A stretch of 64,000 bases of DNA from Anaeramoeba flamelloides (GCA_027625915.1 JANTQA010000063.1:7211501-7275500); one strand, 5' to 3'. Counted from the first letter of the stretch, positions 1 to 10,818 are shown. The notes: generated from the letters alone by a model not told the origin. A program made the numbers and translations.

Positions 1-880
1 CATCAAAACATACTTTCGAATCTAAATCGAAAGATGAGTAATAACTGTTGAGAGAAAAATGTTGGAAAGAGAAAAATAGTTGGACACCAATTTTAATTGG
101 GAACCTTACTCGAAATGATTTTTAATTTCTTTCGTTTGTAAAATAACTAAAGAAAATAACAATAATCTACTTATTAGAATAACGATTAATGTAATTCTAC
201 TTTTTCAAAACCTTATCTCTCATAATCTAAAGCAAGTTTAAAAATTACCATTTTCAGGATTAATAGTAAACTTTACTAAAACTTGGATTTTTGTTAAAAT
301 AGCAAAGATCTACTTTAGTTATCAACCACTCAAATGAGAATTCTACACACGCCACAGATTAATGAACTTTTAACACATTTAAACCTGGATTTATATAAAA
401 TTCAATTAGTTATAAATAGGATTTGATTTTCAATTTTACTAATGTTCCCAATTAAAAATGCTGTCCAACCATTTTTCTGTGTCCAACATTTTTCTCTCAA
501 CAGTAATACCAGTATTTGAATAAAGAACAGCAAAAAAATTATCACCCTCATTTTCAAATTTTTTTTTCTTTGACAAAGAAGAGTTTTTCAAACAAATCCA
601 GAGTAATGTGTGATCTTTATTTATTTGTTGTTTACTTTGTTATGATATAAATTGGTATATATTGACATGTATTGAGTGAACTAAGAATCCTAAGTAAAAG
701 TCATATTTGAAAAATGAAAAAAGATAGACAGCTGCAATTTTTTCCAATGTAAATCTGAAATTCTCGTAATGTTCTAAAAATTTAAAAACCGAACGACACT
801 GCCAGTGCAGTTTGTTTCAACAAATTATAAATTTTATGAAATTGAAAAAGATTAAAGAATAAAAGAAAAATGATTTATAC
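1..880. other. Intronic/left-edge DNA of the MOB gene, no exon seen
   Basis: The MOB reading ends at a splice donor (GTATAA on the minus strand, just below position 881), yet no further MOB exon (the expected His-containing half) can be read down to base 1. The stretch is therefore probably one intron that continues past the left edge. It holds a complete 459-bp TIR element (45-503); the rest is plain AT-rich sequence in which I see nothing. Confidence 0.5.
45..503. mobile_element. MITE family A, copy 1 (TAA target duplication)
   Basis: A 459-bp element with near-perfect terminal inverted repeats: CTGTTGAGAGAAAAATGTTG at the left and its complement at the right. It is flanked on both sides by TAA, the 3-bp duplication expected for PIF/Harbinger-type insertion. 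No coding capacity. The same element occurs at 2866-3323 and 35153-35610 with the same flanking trinucleotide. Subterminal sequence (AATTGGGAACCTTAC...) is also inverted near the right end. Confidence 0.85.
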
Positions 881-1407
881 CCTCTTGAAGCTCACTCCAA
901 TAATATTCATATTTTTTCCCTGCAGTCATCATTGGACAAGTTTCGTTTTTACAGTAGTCACTGATGGTACCAAAGATCATATTAGTTTGATTATAAAAAT
1001 CAACAGCTATTAATTGGAAAAGTATGAATTTTAGAAAAATTATTATCAAGAAAGAATGTGTTAATAGAAGAAACGATAATTAGAATGAGACAACGAGTTG
1101 TGTTGAAAAGAATTTCTTTGCGACAAGAGTCCTTTAAGTAAAAGTTATTTTTCTAAATTGGAGTTCTTCTTTGTGGATCGAGTATGAAGGTTTGATTTAA
1201 AAAAATCAAAAGGAATGTCAAGTGAAAGAAAAACAAACTATTATAGGCAAGCCATTCATTTAGTATTTCTCCTTCTGGCAATTGGACACTTTTTCTTACA
1301 CTTCTTCGGCCTGACGTTGACTTGTGGTATTGGTTTAACTCACGTTGTTTTTCTTCATCAAACCCGCTTCGGGTTGCCCTGAATACTGAGCTTTTTTTGA
1401 AAGTCAT
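881..1407 (-). CDS. MOB1-type kinase activator, 5' two exons (partial)
   Basis: Two exons of a MOB/phocein protein. Exon 1 is 1239-1407 and exon 2 is 881-1006; the intron (1007-1238) has GT...AG ends, and joining them reads EWLAYNTVDFYNQ, matching the family signature LPEGE-x-NEW-x6-DF-x-NQ. Residues 43-98 carry the first half of the MOB fold, including the zinc-ligand cysteines C75 and C80 (DYCKNETCPMM) and the AGKKYEYYW block. The two later His ligands and the C-terminal helices are missing because the gene continues to the left of the window beyond a donor at 880. MOB1 proteins bind and activate NDR/LATS kinases in Hippo/mitotic-exit signalling (family knowledge). The N-terminus is short and basic. 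The start Met is the first in frame and gives a normal-length N-terminus. Confidence 0.9.
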
Positions 1408-2865
1408 TCGGTCTGTTTAAAAAAGATAAAAAGTAAATTGTGGAATTTCATAAAAATGAAATTTTCTATAAGTGACAAAAACCTAGATTGGTGTCAACAA
1501 ATTTTGGAAACACTTTGAAACTAAACCAAAAAATAATTTGAAATTTCTGAGAATACTAAGGATTTTTTGTTTTTTGACTTTCTTTTTTGGATTTTGGAAA
1601 TTTAAAATCACAGACCTAGGAAATTCTTTTAATTTTAACAGGGTTTTCGGCTTTATGAAAATATTTCGATTATCATGTCTATTAATCAGAAATTGTTTCA
1701 AATAGTTTTTTGTAAAGTAAAAAATCAGTTTATATCTTTAGATCAAGGATATAATTTGTTAGAAAGATTGGAGTTCTAAAGAACAAATGAAAAACTTCTA
1801 TTTTCTACAAATCTTCAAAATTAATTAATAACTTTTTGATTGGAAATATTTTAAATAATGAGAAAGACTTTCAAATCAAGGAAACGAACAACGAAACTAC
1901 TTGACCAAGCATTACACGTTGACATCAAAAAAAAATCGATCTTTTTTTTAAATCTTAAAATTATGAGAAATAACTATTGGGAATGAGCAATTCATCTGTA
2001 AAGTGATTTTTTTCCGACAAAAATATCTCAAATGAGCATTTTCAATTGTTTAATATCATAACTTGTTATCTTGATTCCCAAAATCAAAATTTTTTATTTC
2101 TTGAAAAAATTCCTCAAGTAATTAATTAATTCCATTTATGGATAGTAATTGATGAATTTATTAAACACAGAAAAAACAATTGTATTTTTTAAAGCAAAAA
2201 AAAAAACAGTTAAAAATAAAAAAAGAATTCGAGTAAAAATCGACAATTTTGATAATTATTACGAAAGAAATTTCTTTTTTTATAATTTCGAAGTTTATGG
2301 AACACTAATCAATTCATGAATGTAAAAAAACATTTTTTGTTCAATTTACAGTTAGAAGTACACCCCTCAAAGATTACATTGTTTCTAATCAAAAACTATA
2401 TCTTCTTGTATATAACGCCCAACTTTGTTATTTTGATTCACGGTTCTTCATTCTACGACTTGAATTGAATTTTATATGTTGTTTAAGAATGATTTTTTTT
2501 TATAATGATTCTGATATCTGAAATTGAGAATATAAATACAGAAAATTAATAGATATTGAATGACAATTCAGGTTTTTATCTTTAAAAAATGAGAATTTTA
2601 TTTAATTTAATTTGAATGACATTTTTTAAAAATATCCAAAAAGTTGGTTTCGAAATTGGATAATTAGTAAATTTATTATTTTGATCTTCTTATTTTTACA
2701 TTTAGAGAATGAACCAAGAAAGTGAAAGAGGTTACACCAAAAATAAAATAATTTTTTTATGTTATTTCAAGAAATTTTCTTTTTGATCTAATTTTTTTTG
2801 AAATTTAATTGGTTATAAAATTATAACATCTTATTTTTTTTGATTTAGAATGATAACTCTATTAA
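1408..2865. other. AT-rich intergenic DNA
   Basis: Upstream region of the MOB gene. Short reading frames here (for example 1483-1701) have no recognisable motif and simple AT-driven composition. I see no repeat shared with the rest of the window. Confidence 0.5.
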
Positions 2866-3323
2866 CTGTTGAGAGAAAAATGTTGGACACAGAAAAATGG
2901 TTGGACAGCATTTTTAATTGGGAACCTTACTGAAAATGATTTTTAATTTCAATCATTTGTGAAATAACTAAAGAAAATAACAATAATATACTTATTAGAA
3001 TAACCATTAGTGTAATTCTACTTTTTCAAAACCTTATCTCTTATAATCTAAATCAAGTTTAAAAATTACCAATTTCAGAATTAATAGTAAACTTTACTAA
3101 AACTTGGATTTTTGTTAAAATTGCATGATGTACTTTTGTTATCAACCATTCAATTGAGTATTCTACACAAACCACAGATTAATGAACTTTTAACACCTTT
3201 AAACCTGGATTTATATAAAAGTCACCCAGTTATCAATAGGATTTGATTTTCAATTTCAGTAATGTTCCCAATTAAAAATGCTTTCCAACCATTTTTCAGT
3301 TTCCAGCATTTTTCTCTCAACAG
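2866..3323. mobile_element. MITE family A, copy 2
   Basis: A 458-bp copy of the element at 45-503, with the same termini (CTGTTGAGAG / CTCTCAACAG) and TAA on both flanks. It is closely similar over its whole length. The reading frames 3222-3497 and 3262-3462 that overlap its right end are by-products of this repeat. Confidence 0.85.
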
Positions 3324-3649
3324 TAATTTACATTTTTTTGAACAAAATTCCCATTTCAGAAATTTTAGCGAGAAAATATTTAATTTTTGTTTTTTATTAA
3401 AAAAAAAAAATATACTTGAAAAAAATTCAAAAATTAAGATTAAACTTATACATACTTTATAAAAAAAAGACAAAGGGTTCCCCAAAAGAAGAATCAAAAC
3501 CCTCTCCTAGATCGGAAGAAAATTGAATCACATAATAAAGGTAAAAAAAAAACTATACTCAATAATAATCCAGTTTTCAAGTATTCAAGGCGAGGAGTGT
3601 ATAATAATGATAATAACCAAGAACAATTTCTTGTTCTTAAAAACATATA

Positions 3650-4490
3650 ATAATTTTTTTATTATTATTTGTTGGAGGAGTTTTTAAGTCCTCTTATTTA
3701 CCCTAATTCATAAATTGTGATTTAGAAATTTTGTTAAGACTCAAAAATAAATTTATTACCATCTTAGGTTAATAAATTTGATGAAAATCATTTTCTAATA
3801 ATGTTAAAAATAATAAAAATAATATTAGTTTATAATATACTAGAAATATTCAATTATTTTAATTCCGATATCCAGCTTTTACGATTATTTTCATAGGCTG
3901 GGCATTTTCAGAGAAAATGATCCAAATCTTCAATGATATCATTTTTTTTTGATTTTTTATATAATTTACAGAATTTTTTTTTTCCCTTGTTCATAACATA
4001 AGAATATCTATTTAAATAATTTTTAGAATTTATGAGTTTTAAAATTGAAGTTGAAAATTTTCCATTTTAAATATCTTTTGTTGTTAGGTTTTCCAGGATT
4101 TAAAAGAATTGAATAAAATAAAAGATTTTTCTCTATTCTTTTGAATTATGACCCCCCCCCCCCCCCATTAGCGTTATATTTCTCAATTTAAAAAAAGCTA
4201 GGTACTTGACGACACAACCGTTTGTTAATATTATTTAGAATAGAAATTATTTTTAAATATTTTTGAACTTTCCAACTGGGGTTATTTTCTAATTGTTTAT
4301 TTCGATATTTAATAAGTTCAAGAAAAAAATAATATAATAACGAAATGAACCAAATTTAAAACCTACAAAAAGAAAAAGAAATTTTAATTTAAAACTCCAA
4401 ACACAACAAAACTAGTAGTTTGAAAAAAAAAAAACACCTGAAAAGAATCGAGGTTTTAAACTTTTGAAAAATATTTTTTTTGAATAAATA
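3650..4490 (-). mobile_element. Decayed LINE fragment, 3' part
   Basis: Read on the minus strand, this matches the LINE at 39555-42488. The segment around 3860-3960 reads DIIEDLDHFL followed by a Cys-Pro-x-Tyr block, the C-terminal zinc-binding region seen after many LINE reverse transcriptases. The segment at 3970-4090 parallels 40270-40390, and 4200-4330 parallels 40695-40810. A degenerate LINE 3' terminus (GGAGGAGTTTTTAAGTCCTC, near 3675-3700) is followed by an AAT-rich tail. A hairpin repeat (4090-4145) and a run of 15 C (4152-4166) sit where the other copy has its hairpin array. Many stops; not functional. Confidence 0.6.
4152..4166. repeat. Poly-C tract, 15 nt
   Basis: Fifteen consecutive C in otherwise very AT-rich DNA, directly after a hairpin repeat inside LINE debris. 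A second, shorter run (11 C) lies at 8796-8806. Confidence 0.95.
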
Positions 4491-5000
4491 ATATTCCCAA
4501 ACAATGAAGTCGATAATTTCCCACCAATGGACAGAATCTAGATCTTTTTTAATCATTTGTTTTTATTAATAGCAAAAAAAATGATTTTTTATAAGTTTTA
4601 TAGAAAATAAAAAATATATAAAAAAAAAAAAATTATTAAAACCAACTTTTAGTTAATTACATCGAAATTCATAAAAAGGAATGTGAAAAATATTTTTTTT
4701 TATATATAAATTATCAACAAAAGACAAATAAAATTATTTTTGAAATTTTAAACAGATCAAAAAAAAGGAAAAGGACTCATAAATATAGATCATAAAACCA
4801 ATTTGTGAAAATTTTGTTTTTGTTTTTTAGAATATTGTTTGATATTTTGAAAAATGTTTGTTTTCCAAGAGATAGCTTGGTACATAATCTTTATATAAAT
4901 TGTCAAATACAAAATTAATAAAAAATCTTTTTTCCTCATTTCAAAAAACCTTAACAATTAAGTCAGAATAGTCATATGTTTTGGATCTATTAGTTTTAAT

Positions 5001-5198
5001 TACAGTCAGTTCCACCGCTATGAAACAAACTTTCAACAAAATTTAAATCTAAAAAAAGTCCTAAATAATGAAACAATATTCGGATACTAATAAAATAATA
5101 AGTGAAAAAAAAATCCAAAAAATGTTCTTTAATTTGAGATTTTTCAGTATCTTAAATTCCGCTAAAAGTTTCTACATCAAAAGTGAAACTGGCTGAAA
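5001..5198. mobile_element. Tc1/mariner-like MITE, degenerate copy
   Basis: The left end reads TACAGTCAGTTCCACC, followed by a block resembling the element at 23428-23630 (ACAAACTTTCAAC, then TTTAATTTGAGATTTTT near the right). The right end is degraded (ACTGGCTG...). TA flank at the left. About 200 bp, non-coding. Confidence 0.6.
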
Positions 5199-5427
5199 TG
5201 GTTTGAATTATTTTTTAGTATCAACACCATAATAATGCAATGAAAATAATATTTCGATCCAAGTGATATTACCGGTTTAGTGAGATACAACATAAAATTG
5301 CCTCAGAATCTTAAAACCAATAATCAAAAGAAACACGACTATTGTTATTATTTTTTGTAAAAACAAATGAAAATAATCATTTTTTGAATTTTAGATTATT
5401 TTCACTCTCACTCGTAATTTCAATAGT

Positions 5428-6247
5428 ATGAGCAGAAAAAGATCAAAGTCTACTATCGAACCCTATCATCTAAAAAAACAGAGGTTTTCAAAGAATAAGG
5501 AAACAAACAACGAACCAAATTTACAACGTTTATCAAAAGTCAAGCTTGCATCATTAATTCTGACAAACTCAAAAAAAATTGGACTATTAAAAACCCAAAA
5601 ACAAAGGCTTTTAAACCAACAACAAAAAAACTTCAAAGTACTGGGCCAATTAAACGATAACTGGAGAAACGTTAGTTTTTTTTGCTTTTTTTTTTTTTTT
5701 ATCTTTTCTTTGGATCAAAATGAGAAAGCGAAAATTCAAGTAATTTTTTTTAATTATTGTTTTTGTCTTTTGTCTTAAAAACTCACTATTACACCCAAAG
5801 TTAAATTCAAATTTAAATGAAAAATACAAACTGAACAAATCCAAAATAACTCCAACAAGATCCAAACCGCTCGATATGCAACAATTGTTTAAATCTGTGT
5901 TCTCCAAAAAAATATCTTTTCACAACCAATACCCTAATTTAATCAAAAGAATTGAAAAGAAGACGTACAGGCACTATAGCGAAAAGCAGCCCAACTCTAA
6001 TTCTCAAAGGTTGTTAAAAATACAACTTGCAAGAAAATGGCTTGAGATAATCCGAAAGAAAAAACGAAATTATGACAATTTAATTTATGAAAAAGGAGGC
6101 AATTTGATCGCCTGTGGGAAATTAAAACTATTAAAACAAGTTTGTGATTTGTTTTTTTTTTATTTTTTATCATTTTTGTTCTCTTATTTTTGTTAGCTGG
6201 ACGCAGAGAACATAATTTTGGATTCAATTGAAAAAAAAACTTTTTAA
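5428..6247 (+). CDS. Unknown Lys-rich protein, three exons, about 210 aa
   Basis: Exons 5428-5670, 5801-6139 and 6197-6247 join in phase 0 with GT...AG introns of 130 and 57 nt. The last intron is very clear: GTTTGTG ... pyrimidine tract ... TTAG, then LDAENIILDSIEKKTF and a stop. The product is very basic and probably nuclear by composition. Two regions look like diverged copies of one helical motif: residues about 33-75 (LSKVKLASLILTNSKKI...) and about 140-190 (LLKIQLARKWLEIIRKKK...). Each has a run of Leu/Lys/Arg heptad-like spacing. The second intron ends in good consensus, but the first acceptor (CCCAAAG) is less certain. I do not recognise a family. The antisense frames here are shadows. 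Confidence 0.65.
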
Positions 6248-7344
6248 AAAAAAAAGCAAATGTTTTATTGATTATTAAGGCTCTAGTCACTTACCAAGAA
6301 TTTTCAAAATACTCTAGGAGTGGCTGATTCACTAAAAATGAAATTGTGAATGTGCTCTTCTTGTGGTTGAAAAAATTCAATTAATAAACAAGAAAAAAAA
6401 ACTATTGGTTTCTCATTAAAAAAAATTCAATGAACAACAAAAAAAATTTCAAAAGGATCCTCATTTGCAAAAATACAAAACAAAAAAAAAGTTAAAAGAA
6501 TTCTCAATTTCCAAAAAATCAAAACCTTTAAAAAAAAAATATTCTGCTTTCTTATTCTAGATTTCCAAAGGGTTAAATTTCTTCAATTTGAAGCTAATTG
6601 TTTTTTTAAAGTAGAAAATCAATTAATTAAATTTAGTTCAATTTATTGTTGTTCTATTACTACTCTATATTTGACAAAGTAAGGGTTTTGTAACATTATT
6701 GTCAAAAATATAACTCATTTGAAAAATTTAAAAAATGAAAAAAAAAAAAATATATTCAAGAACTCAAAAAGGGCCAAAGAGAAACTTCGAATGCTTGAAC
6801 AATTGTATTCAAAATTGAAATTAACATCAATTTAAATGGAAATTGAGTGTCTCTTTTGGGCACTTTTTTCTAAAAATGACCTCGTTTTTCATTGTTGAAT
6901 TTTAGGAAATGTCTCTTATATTACATTTTTGATTTGTTTTGAATTGGTATTAAGTTCTCATAAAAAAATGGAAAAAAAAAAAAAACAAACACTTTTTTAA
7001 TATTTAATTTCAGAGTAACTATACGACCCTAAAGACAATTATTTTTTCAATTATTTTTCTATTCATGTGGAATTATCTCCAAGAGTTAAACAGTAACTAT
7101 TATTTCAGTTTAAGTCCCTTCGTTTTTGGATACCTTTATTGATCCTTGGAAAATAAGAACAAAAATAGGGTTTTTGAAAACTTTTCATATTCTACTCAAA
7201 AATAAATTATTAAAAATAAACACACCAAAGAATTTTAATTTTTGAAATAACAATTCAAGATTTTAAAAAATAACAATACCACATAAAATAAACCTTTTTC
7301 AAATTTGAAATCAATTGTAAAATATCCATAAATTAGAAAGAGAT
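6248..7344. other. AT-rich intergenic DNA, nothing recognised
   Basis: No reading frame with protein-like composition and no repeat shared with the rest of the window was seen. Confidence 0.45.
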
Positions 7345-8090
7345 GATTATTATTATTATTTTATTATTGGAGAGAGGTGATTCAACAAAATTATCTCCTG
7401 TTTGCCGTTAGGTTTCTTTTAATTTGAGAAATAAATAGAAAATTTATTTAATTTTCTGTTTATTTCACAAATTAAAAAAAAAACTTGGCACTTCACATTA
7501 GGTTTTTTTTTAATTTTTGTTTTGATTAGAAAATCAATAGATTTTCGAAACAAAAACAAAAAATGAAAAAAACCGTTGTTAGTTTTTCCAAAATTTAAAA
7601 GAATTGAGTAAAATCAAAGATTTTTCTCTATTCTTTTGAATTCTGGTAAACCGCCGTTAGGTTTTCTTTTCAATTTAAGAAATAAACAGAAAATTTTTGA
7701 AATTTTCTTTTGATTTCTAAAATTAAAAAAAACCTAGGCACTCTACGATAATCTACAACACTCCCTGAACAGATCAAATTTTTATTTCGAAAAGTAAAAA
7801 AACCTAGAACACTTCACAAATAAATAGAAAACTCAAAAAAACCTAACGAAAATCGATAGATTTAACAAATAAAACAGAAAACCTCAAGAAAACCGCCGGT
7901 AGGTTTTTTTTAATTTTAGAAATTAAAAGAAAATTTCAAAAATTTTCTTTTTATTTGTGAAATTAAAAAAAACCTAGGCACTCTACGGCACTTTCCGTTA
8001 GTTTTTTTTTAATTTGAGAAATAAAAAAAAAACCATTGAACTTAACGACACTCTATTGCACTTCCTGAAACTCTAAAATTGTATTTAGAG
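7345..8090 (-). repeat. LINE 3' end with hairpin array
   Basis: Begins with an AAT-rich tail and a variant of the LINE 3' motif (GAGAGAGGTGATTCAAC ... GCCGTTAGG), then a run of inverted-repeat units. One unit type has arms of A/T-rich sequence ending TTAATTTNAGAAATAAA with the complement ending ...AAAAAACCTAGGCAC. Another (7585-7647) has arms TTTTCCAAAATTTAAAAGAA / TTCTTTTGAATTCTGG. Units are separated by CACTCTACGGCACT-like spacers. The stretch 7825-8000 is almost identical to 40530-40700. No coding sequence. Confidence 0.7.
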
Positions 8091-9205
8091 CTTCTTATCC
8101 AGGCTATAGTGTAGACAAGATTATAACTAATTTGATTTAATCCTTTCTTTTAAAAAATGAAAAGAAAAAATTTTTTCTAAATAAAGACAAGAAAAAGAGA
8201 AAGAAAAGTAAGAAAAGCAAATAATAAAAAAATAGTAAAAAAATAATTAAAAAAAATTAAAAGTAAAAAACTTTATTAAAAAGTTTTTTTTTTCACGTTT
8301 AGTGTTGAATGGGCTGGTGACTGTTTACTTTTATGAAGAAAATTTCTGGATCGTCACCATAATTATTTTTATTAAAGGTAGATCTAAATATTTGAACAAA
8401 CTAGAGATTAAATGAAATATATTTCTTTCATAAGTTTTAAATTAGAACTTTACAGATAGGCTACAATTATAAAGTGCCGAATTTTTAAGAATAAGAATTG
8501 GTTTTCGGACTTTTCTTTCTATTTTTTCGTTTGCAATTTTCCTCAAGATTATTTTCAAAAAATCACAGTACAAGATACCGGCTAGAAGCAAAAAACCAGT
8601 ACAAGTAACGACCCGGCAGATTGTACGGAAAGTTCGATTCGGTTCACTTCAGTTTGGTTTCAAATTGCACCAGTTGGATTCAGTTCTCTTGAGTTTCAAT
8701 TCAATTCGCCCTATTTGCTTTAGTTATGTTCATATTATTTAAGATCTAATCAAGAACAAGTTTACCGATTCTTAGAATCATTTTTAATCCCCTTTCCCCC
8801 CCCCCCAATTTAAACACACATTCACAAAACATAAAAGAGGAAACCAAACACCATAAAAAGGAGAATTTGGAACAAGTAAAAAGTTTAAAAAACAAAGGTG
8901 TTATAATTATTTGAATTAGAGGAGAATAAAAGTGTTAATTTATATTAATATACTGAAAATAAATAATTCTCCAAATAAAAATTAGATGCTTTTGATTCAA
9001 AATTATTCAAAAAATTTAAATAATTTCTGATTTTGAATGCTTTTTCGCTTTATTGGTAATAATACAATTTATATAATGAGTAGAAGAAATATTGTGTAAA
9101 AAAAAAAAACTTATAAATCATTTTTAATAAAAATAATTAGTGCCAGATGATATTAAATTTTTTGGAATAATAAACAAACAATTTCTAAACATTAAAAAAT
9201 AAATA
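8091..9205. other. AT-rich intergenic DNA
   Basis: A somewhat less AT-rich patch (about 8580-8720) repeats a TTCGATTCGGTTCA-like theme several times (GTTCGATTCGGTTC, TTCAGTTTGGTTTC, TTCAGTTCTCTTGAG), a short degenerate tandem repeat. There is a C11 run at 8796-8806. No gene seen. Confidence 0.45.
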
Positions 9206-9250
9206 GAGTGTTGAAAAAAATACCGGACAGAAAAAAAATACCGGACAAAC
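9206..9250. repeat. Left terminal inverted repeat of the Tigger element
   Basis: Starts GAGTGTTGAAAAAAATACCG and carries the motif ATACCGGACA twice (about 9220-9229 and 9238-9247). It is the mirror of 10722-10766. Confidence 0.9.
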
Positions 9251-9337
9251 ATTTTCAAAATTTTAAAAGGAGAACAATTATTTTATTGAGAGGTTAGGTA
9301 AAAGTTATTACGAACTATATGTGTTTAATCTTTCATT

Positions 9338-10669
9338 TTAATGCTTTTCAACTTTATCAGACAATTTTTTCAAGAATTTTTCACTAGTGATTATTTTGCC
9401 AGAGATTTTAATTGTTTTTCTTTTTTTTCTGACTGGTTTGGAGTGAGTTTGTTCTATAATATTGGAGTCAGCAATCTCTTCAATTTTTTCAAAATCTAAT
9501 GGGTAAATCCCAGCTCTTGAAAATCCACTTTTTATGGTTTTAATTGTTAAACTCTTTTGCAAGCAATCGAGTATAGTTTCTAAATTCTTCTCTAGTTTGG
9601 TTTCCAGTGTACTCTTTCTTAAATGATTTTTGAAGACTGAAAAGGTTGTTCTATCAAGGGGTTGAGTAATATGTGAACTATGGACGGGAATTACTGCTAC
9701 TTGAATATTGGCCTTTGCTAATGATTCAAGAGAATCTAAATCCAATCTTGAACTATGCCCATCTAGCACCAAAAGAACTGGTATGTTTTGGTCATTGCGG
9801 CGTTCGTTAATTAAAGTAATGAAAATATCACGAACCCAATCGTGAAAAATTTCCTTTGTAATCCAACCTTTGGGTCCATGTGTAAAACAGAGGTCATTTG
9901 TTATCTCCGTGCTTAAATAACTTTTAACTAGAGTTTTTCTTGGCGTGATTAATAAGCTGGGAAGATGTGAACCTGATGCAGAAATTGCGACGAGGAGTGT
10001 AGTGTGGATATTTATTTTTTTAAAGATTCTATGGGCTTTGTTCTTATCTTTTGGTGTTAACCCAACAAAGGTATTTCTCTTCTTATAAGAACCAACTACA
10101 GTTTCGTCACAATTAAAAATAAATTCAGGCAAATAAGAATTTTTCTGGAATAAATCTTCCAGTTTATCCCAGAAGCTTTTCAATTCTTTGAGTGTAACAT
10201 ACGCACGAGATTGTTCCAAATTTGTAACTTTTTTAATTACAAACTCATTACGTAATGCAAAACCATTAACCCACATTTTTGAAGATATTAGTTGTCTTTT
10301 TCTTTGTGGGTTTTCGTTGGTTTGAATCCACTTATGGATTAGATCATTAGCATGTTCAAGAGTCTCTTCCTTGGTCAGACATTCACCAATATTTGCTTTA
10401 TGTCTGACAAATCTACATAGTAAAATCTCTTCATTTTTTGACAAAAGCAATGGCCTCCCAGACTTCCCAGCTCTTTGAAAACGCCGATAAGACTTAACAG
10501 CATCATGCAGTGTGCTTTTGGGGACTTTAAAATAATCCGATAAAAATCGATAACTCAATCCCCTTTTTTCTTCTTTTGATAAAATATAAATCTGAACAGC
10601 CTTTTCAAGATTTGAATTTAAAGATCGGATTTCGGAAAAACAAAGATAGTGTTTTAAGCTTTGATTCAT
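9338..10669 (-). CDS. Pogo/Tigger-like DDD transposase, 443 aa
   Basis: Cuts and rejoins the element's own ends. Residues about 20-70 form a psq-like helix-turn-helix (LEKAVQIYIL...YFKVPKSTLHDAV), followed by a CENP-B-type second DNA-binding region (about 72-150). The DDE/DDD catalytic core runs from about 180 to 390. The first Asp is in NCDET (D188), the second in LDGHSS (D303) and the third in QPLDR (D339). The SGFSRAGIYP block that ends the fold in this family is present. A Lys/Arg-rich stretch near 417-423 (KPVRKKRKT) could be a nuclear localisation signal. Length is normal for Tigger/pogo transposases and there are no internal stops. The start Met lies about 100 bp inside the right inverted repeat, as expected. 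The frame on the opposite strand at 10576-10830 is a shadow. Confidence 0.93.
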   Translation of the reverse strand: MNQSLKHYLCFSEIRSLNSNLEKAVQIYILSKEEKRGLSYRFLSDYFKVPKSTLHDAVKSYRRFQRAGKSGRPLLLSKNEEILLCRFVRHKANIGECLTKEETLEHANDLIHKWIQTNENPQRKRQLISSKMWVNGFALRNEFVIKKVTNLEQSRAYVTLKELKSFWDKLEDLFQKNSYLPEFIFNCDETVVGSYKKRNTFVGLTPKDKNKAHRIFKKINIHTTLLVAISASGSHLPSLLITPRKTLVKSYLSTEITNDLCFTHGPKGWITKEIFHDWVRDIFITLINERRNDQNIPVLLVLDGHSSRLDLDSLESLAKANIQVAVIPVHSSHITQPLDRTTFSVFKNHLRKSTLETKLEKNLETILDCLQKSLTIKTIKSGFSRAGIYPLDFEKIEEIADSNIIEQTHSKPVRKKRKTIKISGKIITSEKFLKKLSDKVEKH

Positions 10670-10721
10670 TATTAATTAATAAAAGACAAAAAAATGATTC
10701 TCAAATACTCAACTTCAAAAA

Positions 10722-10766
10722 ATCTTGTCCGGGATTATTTTCTTGCCGGTATTTTTTTCAACACTC
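10722..10766. repeat. Right terminal inverted repeat of the Tigger element
   Basis: The complement of the left end: ...CCGGTATTTTTTTCAACACTC, with the inner CCGG motif repeated (CTTGTCCGGGATTATT). Flanked by TA at 10767-10768. Confidence 0.9.
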
Positions 10767-10818
10767 TAATTCAAAAATTTCTATTTCTATTTATTATTAT
10801 ACCTTCATTAATAGAAAA

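Larger units (their letters stand above)
9206..10766 (-). mobile_element. Pogo/Tigger-type DNA transposon, complete
   Basis: A 1561-bp element flanked by TA on both sides (9204-9205 and 10767-10768). The terminal inverted repeats start GAGTGTTGAAAAAAATACCG at the left, with the complement at the right. Within each end a second copy of the ATACCGGACA-like motif follows about 20 bp inside, giving two probable transposase-binding sites per end. A single uninterrupted transposase ORF fills the interior on the minus strand. The ends are nearly identical and the ORF is open, so the insertion looks young and possibly still active. Confidence 0.92.

Noticed and set aside
1483-1701. 72-aa minus-strand frame
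   Set aside because: AT-driven Lys/Phe/Asn composition, no motif, no splice partner with the MOB gene next to it.
3222-3497. Frames on both strands at the end of MITE A copy 2
   Set aside because: They are produced by the MITE and A/T runs; the same MITE elsewhere does not keep the frames.
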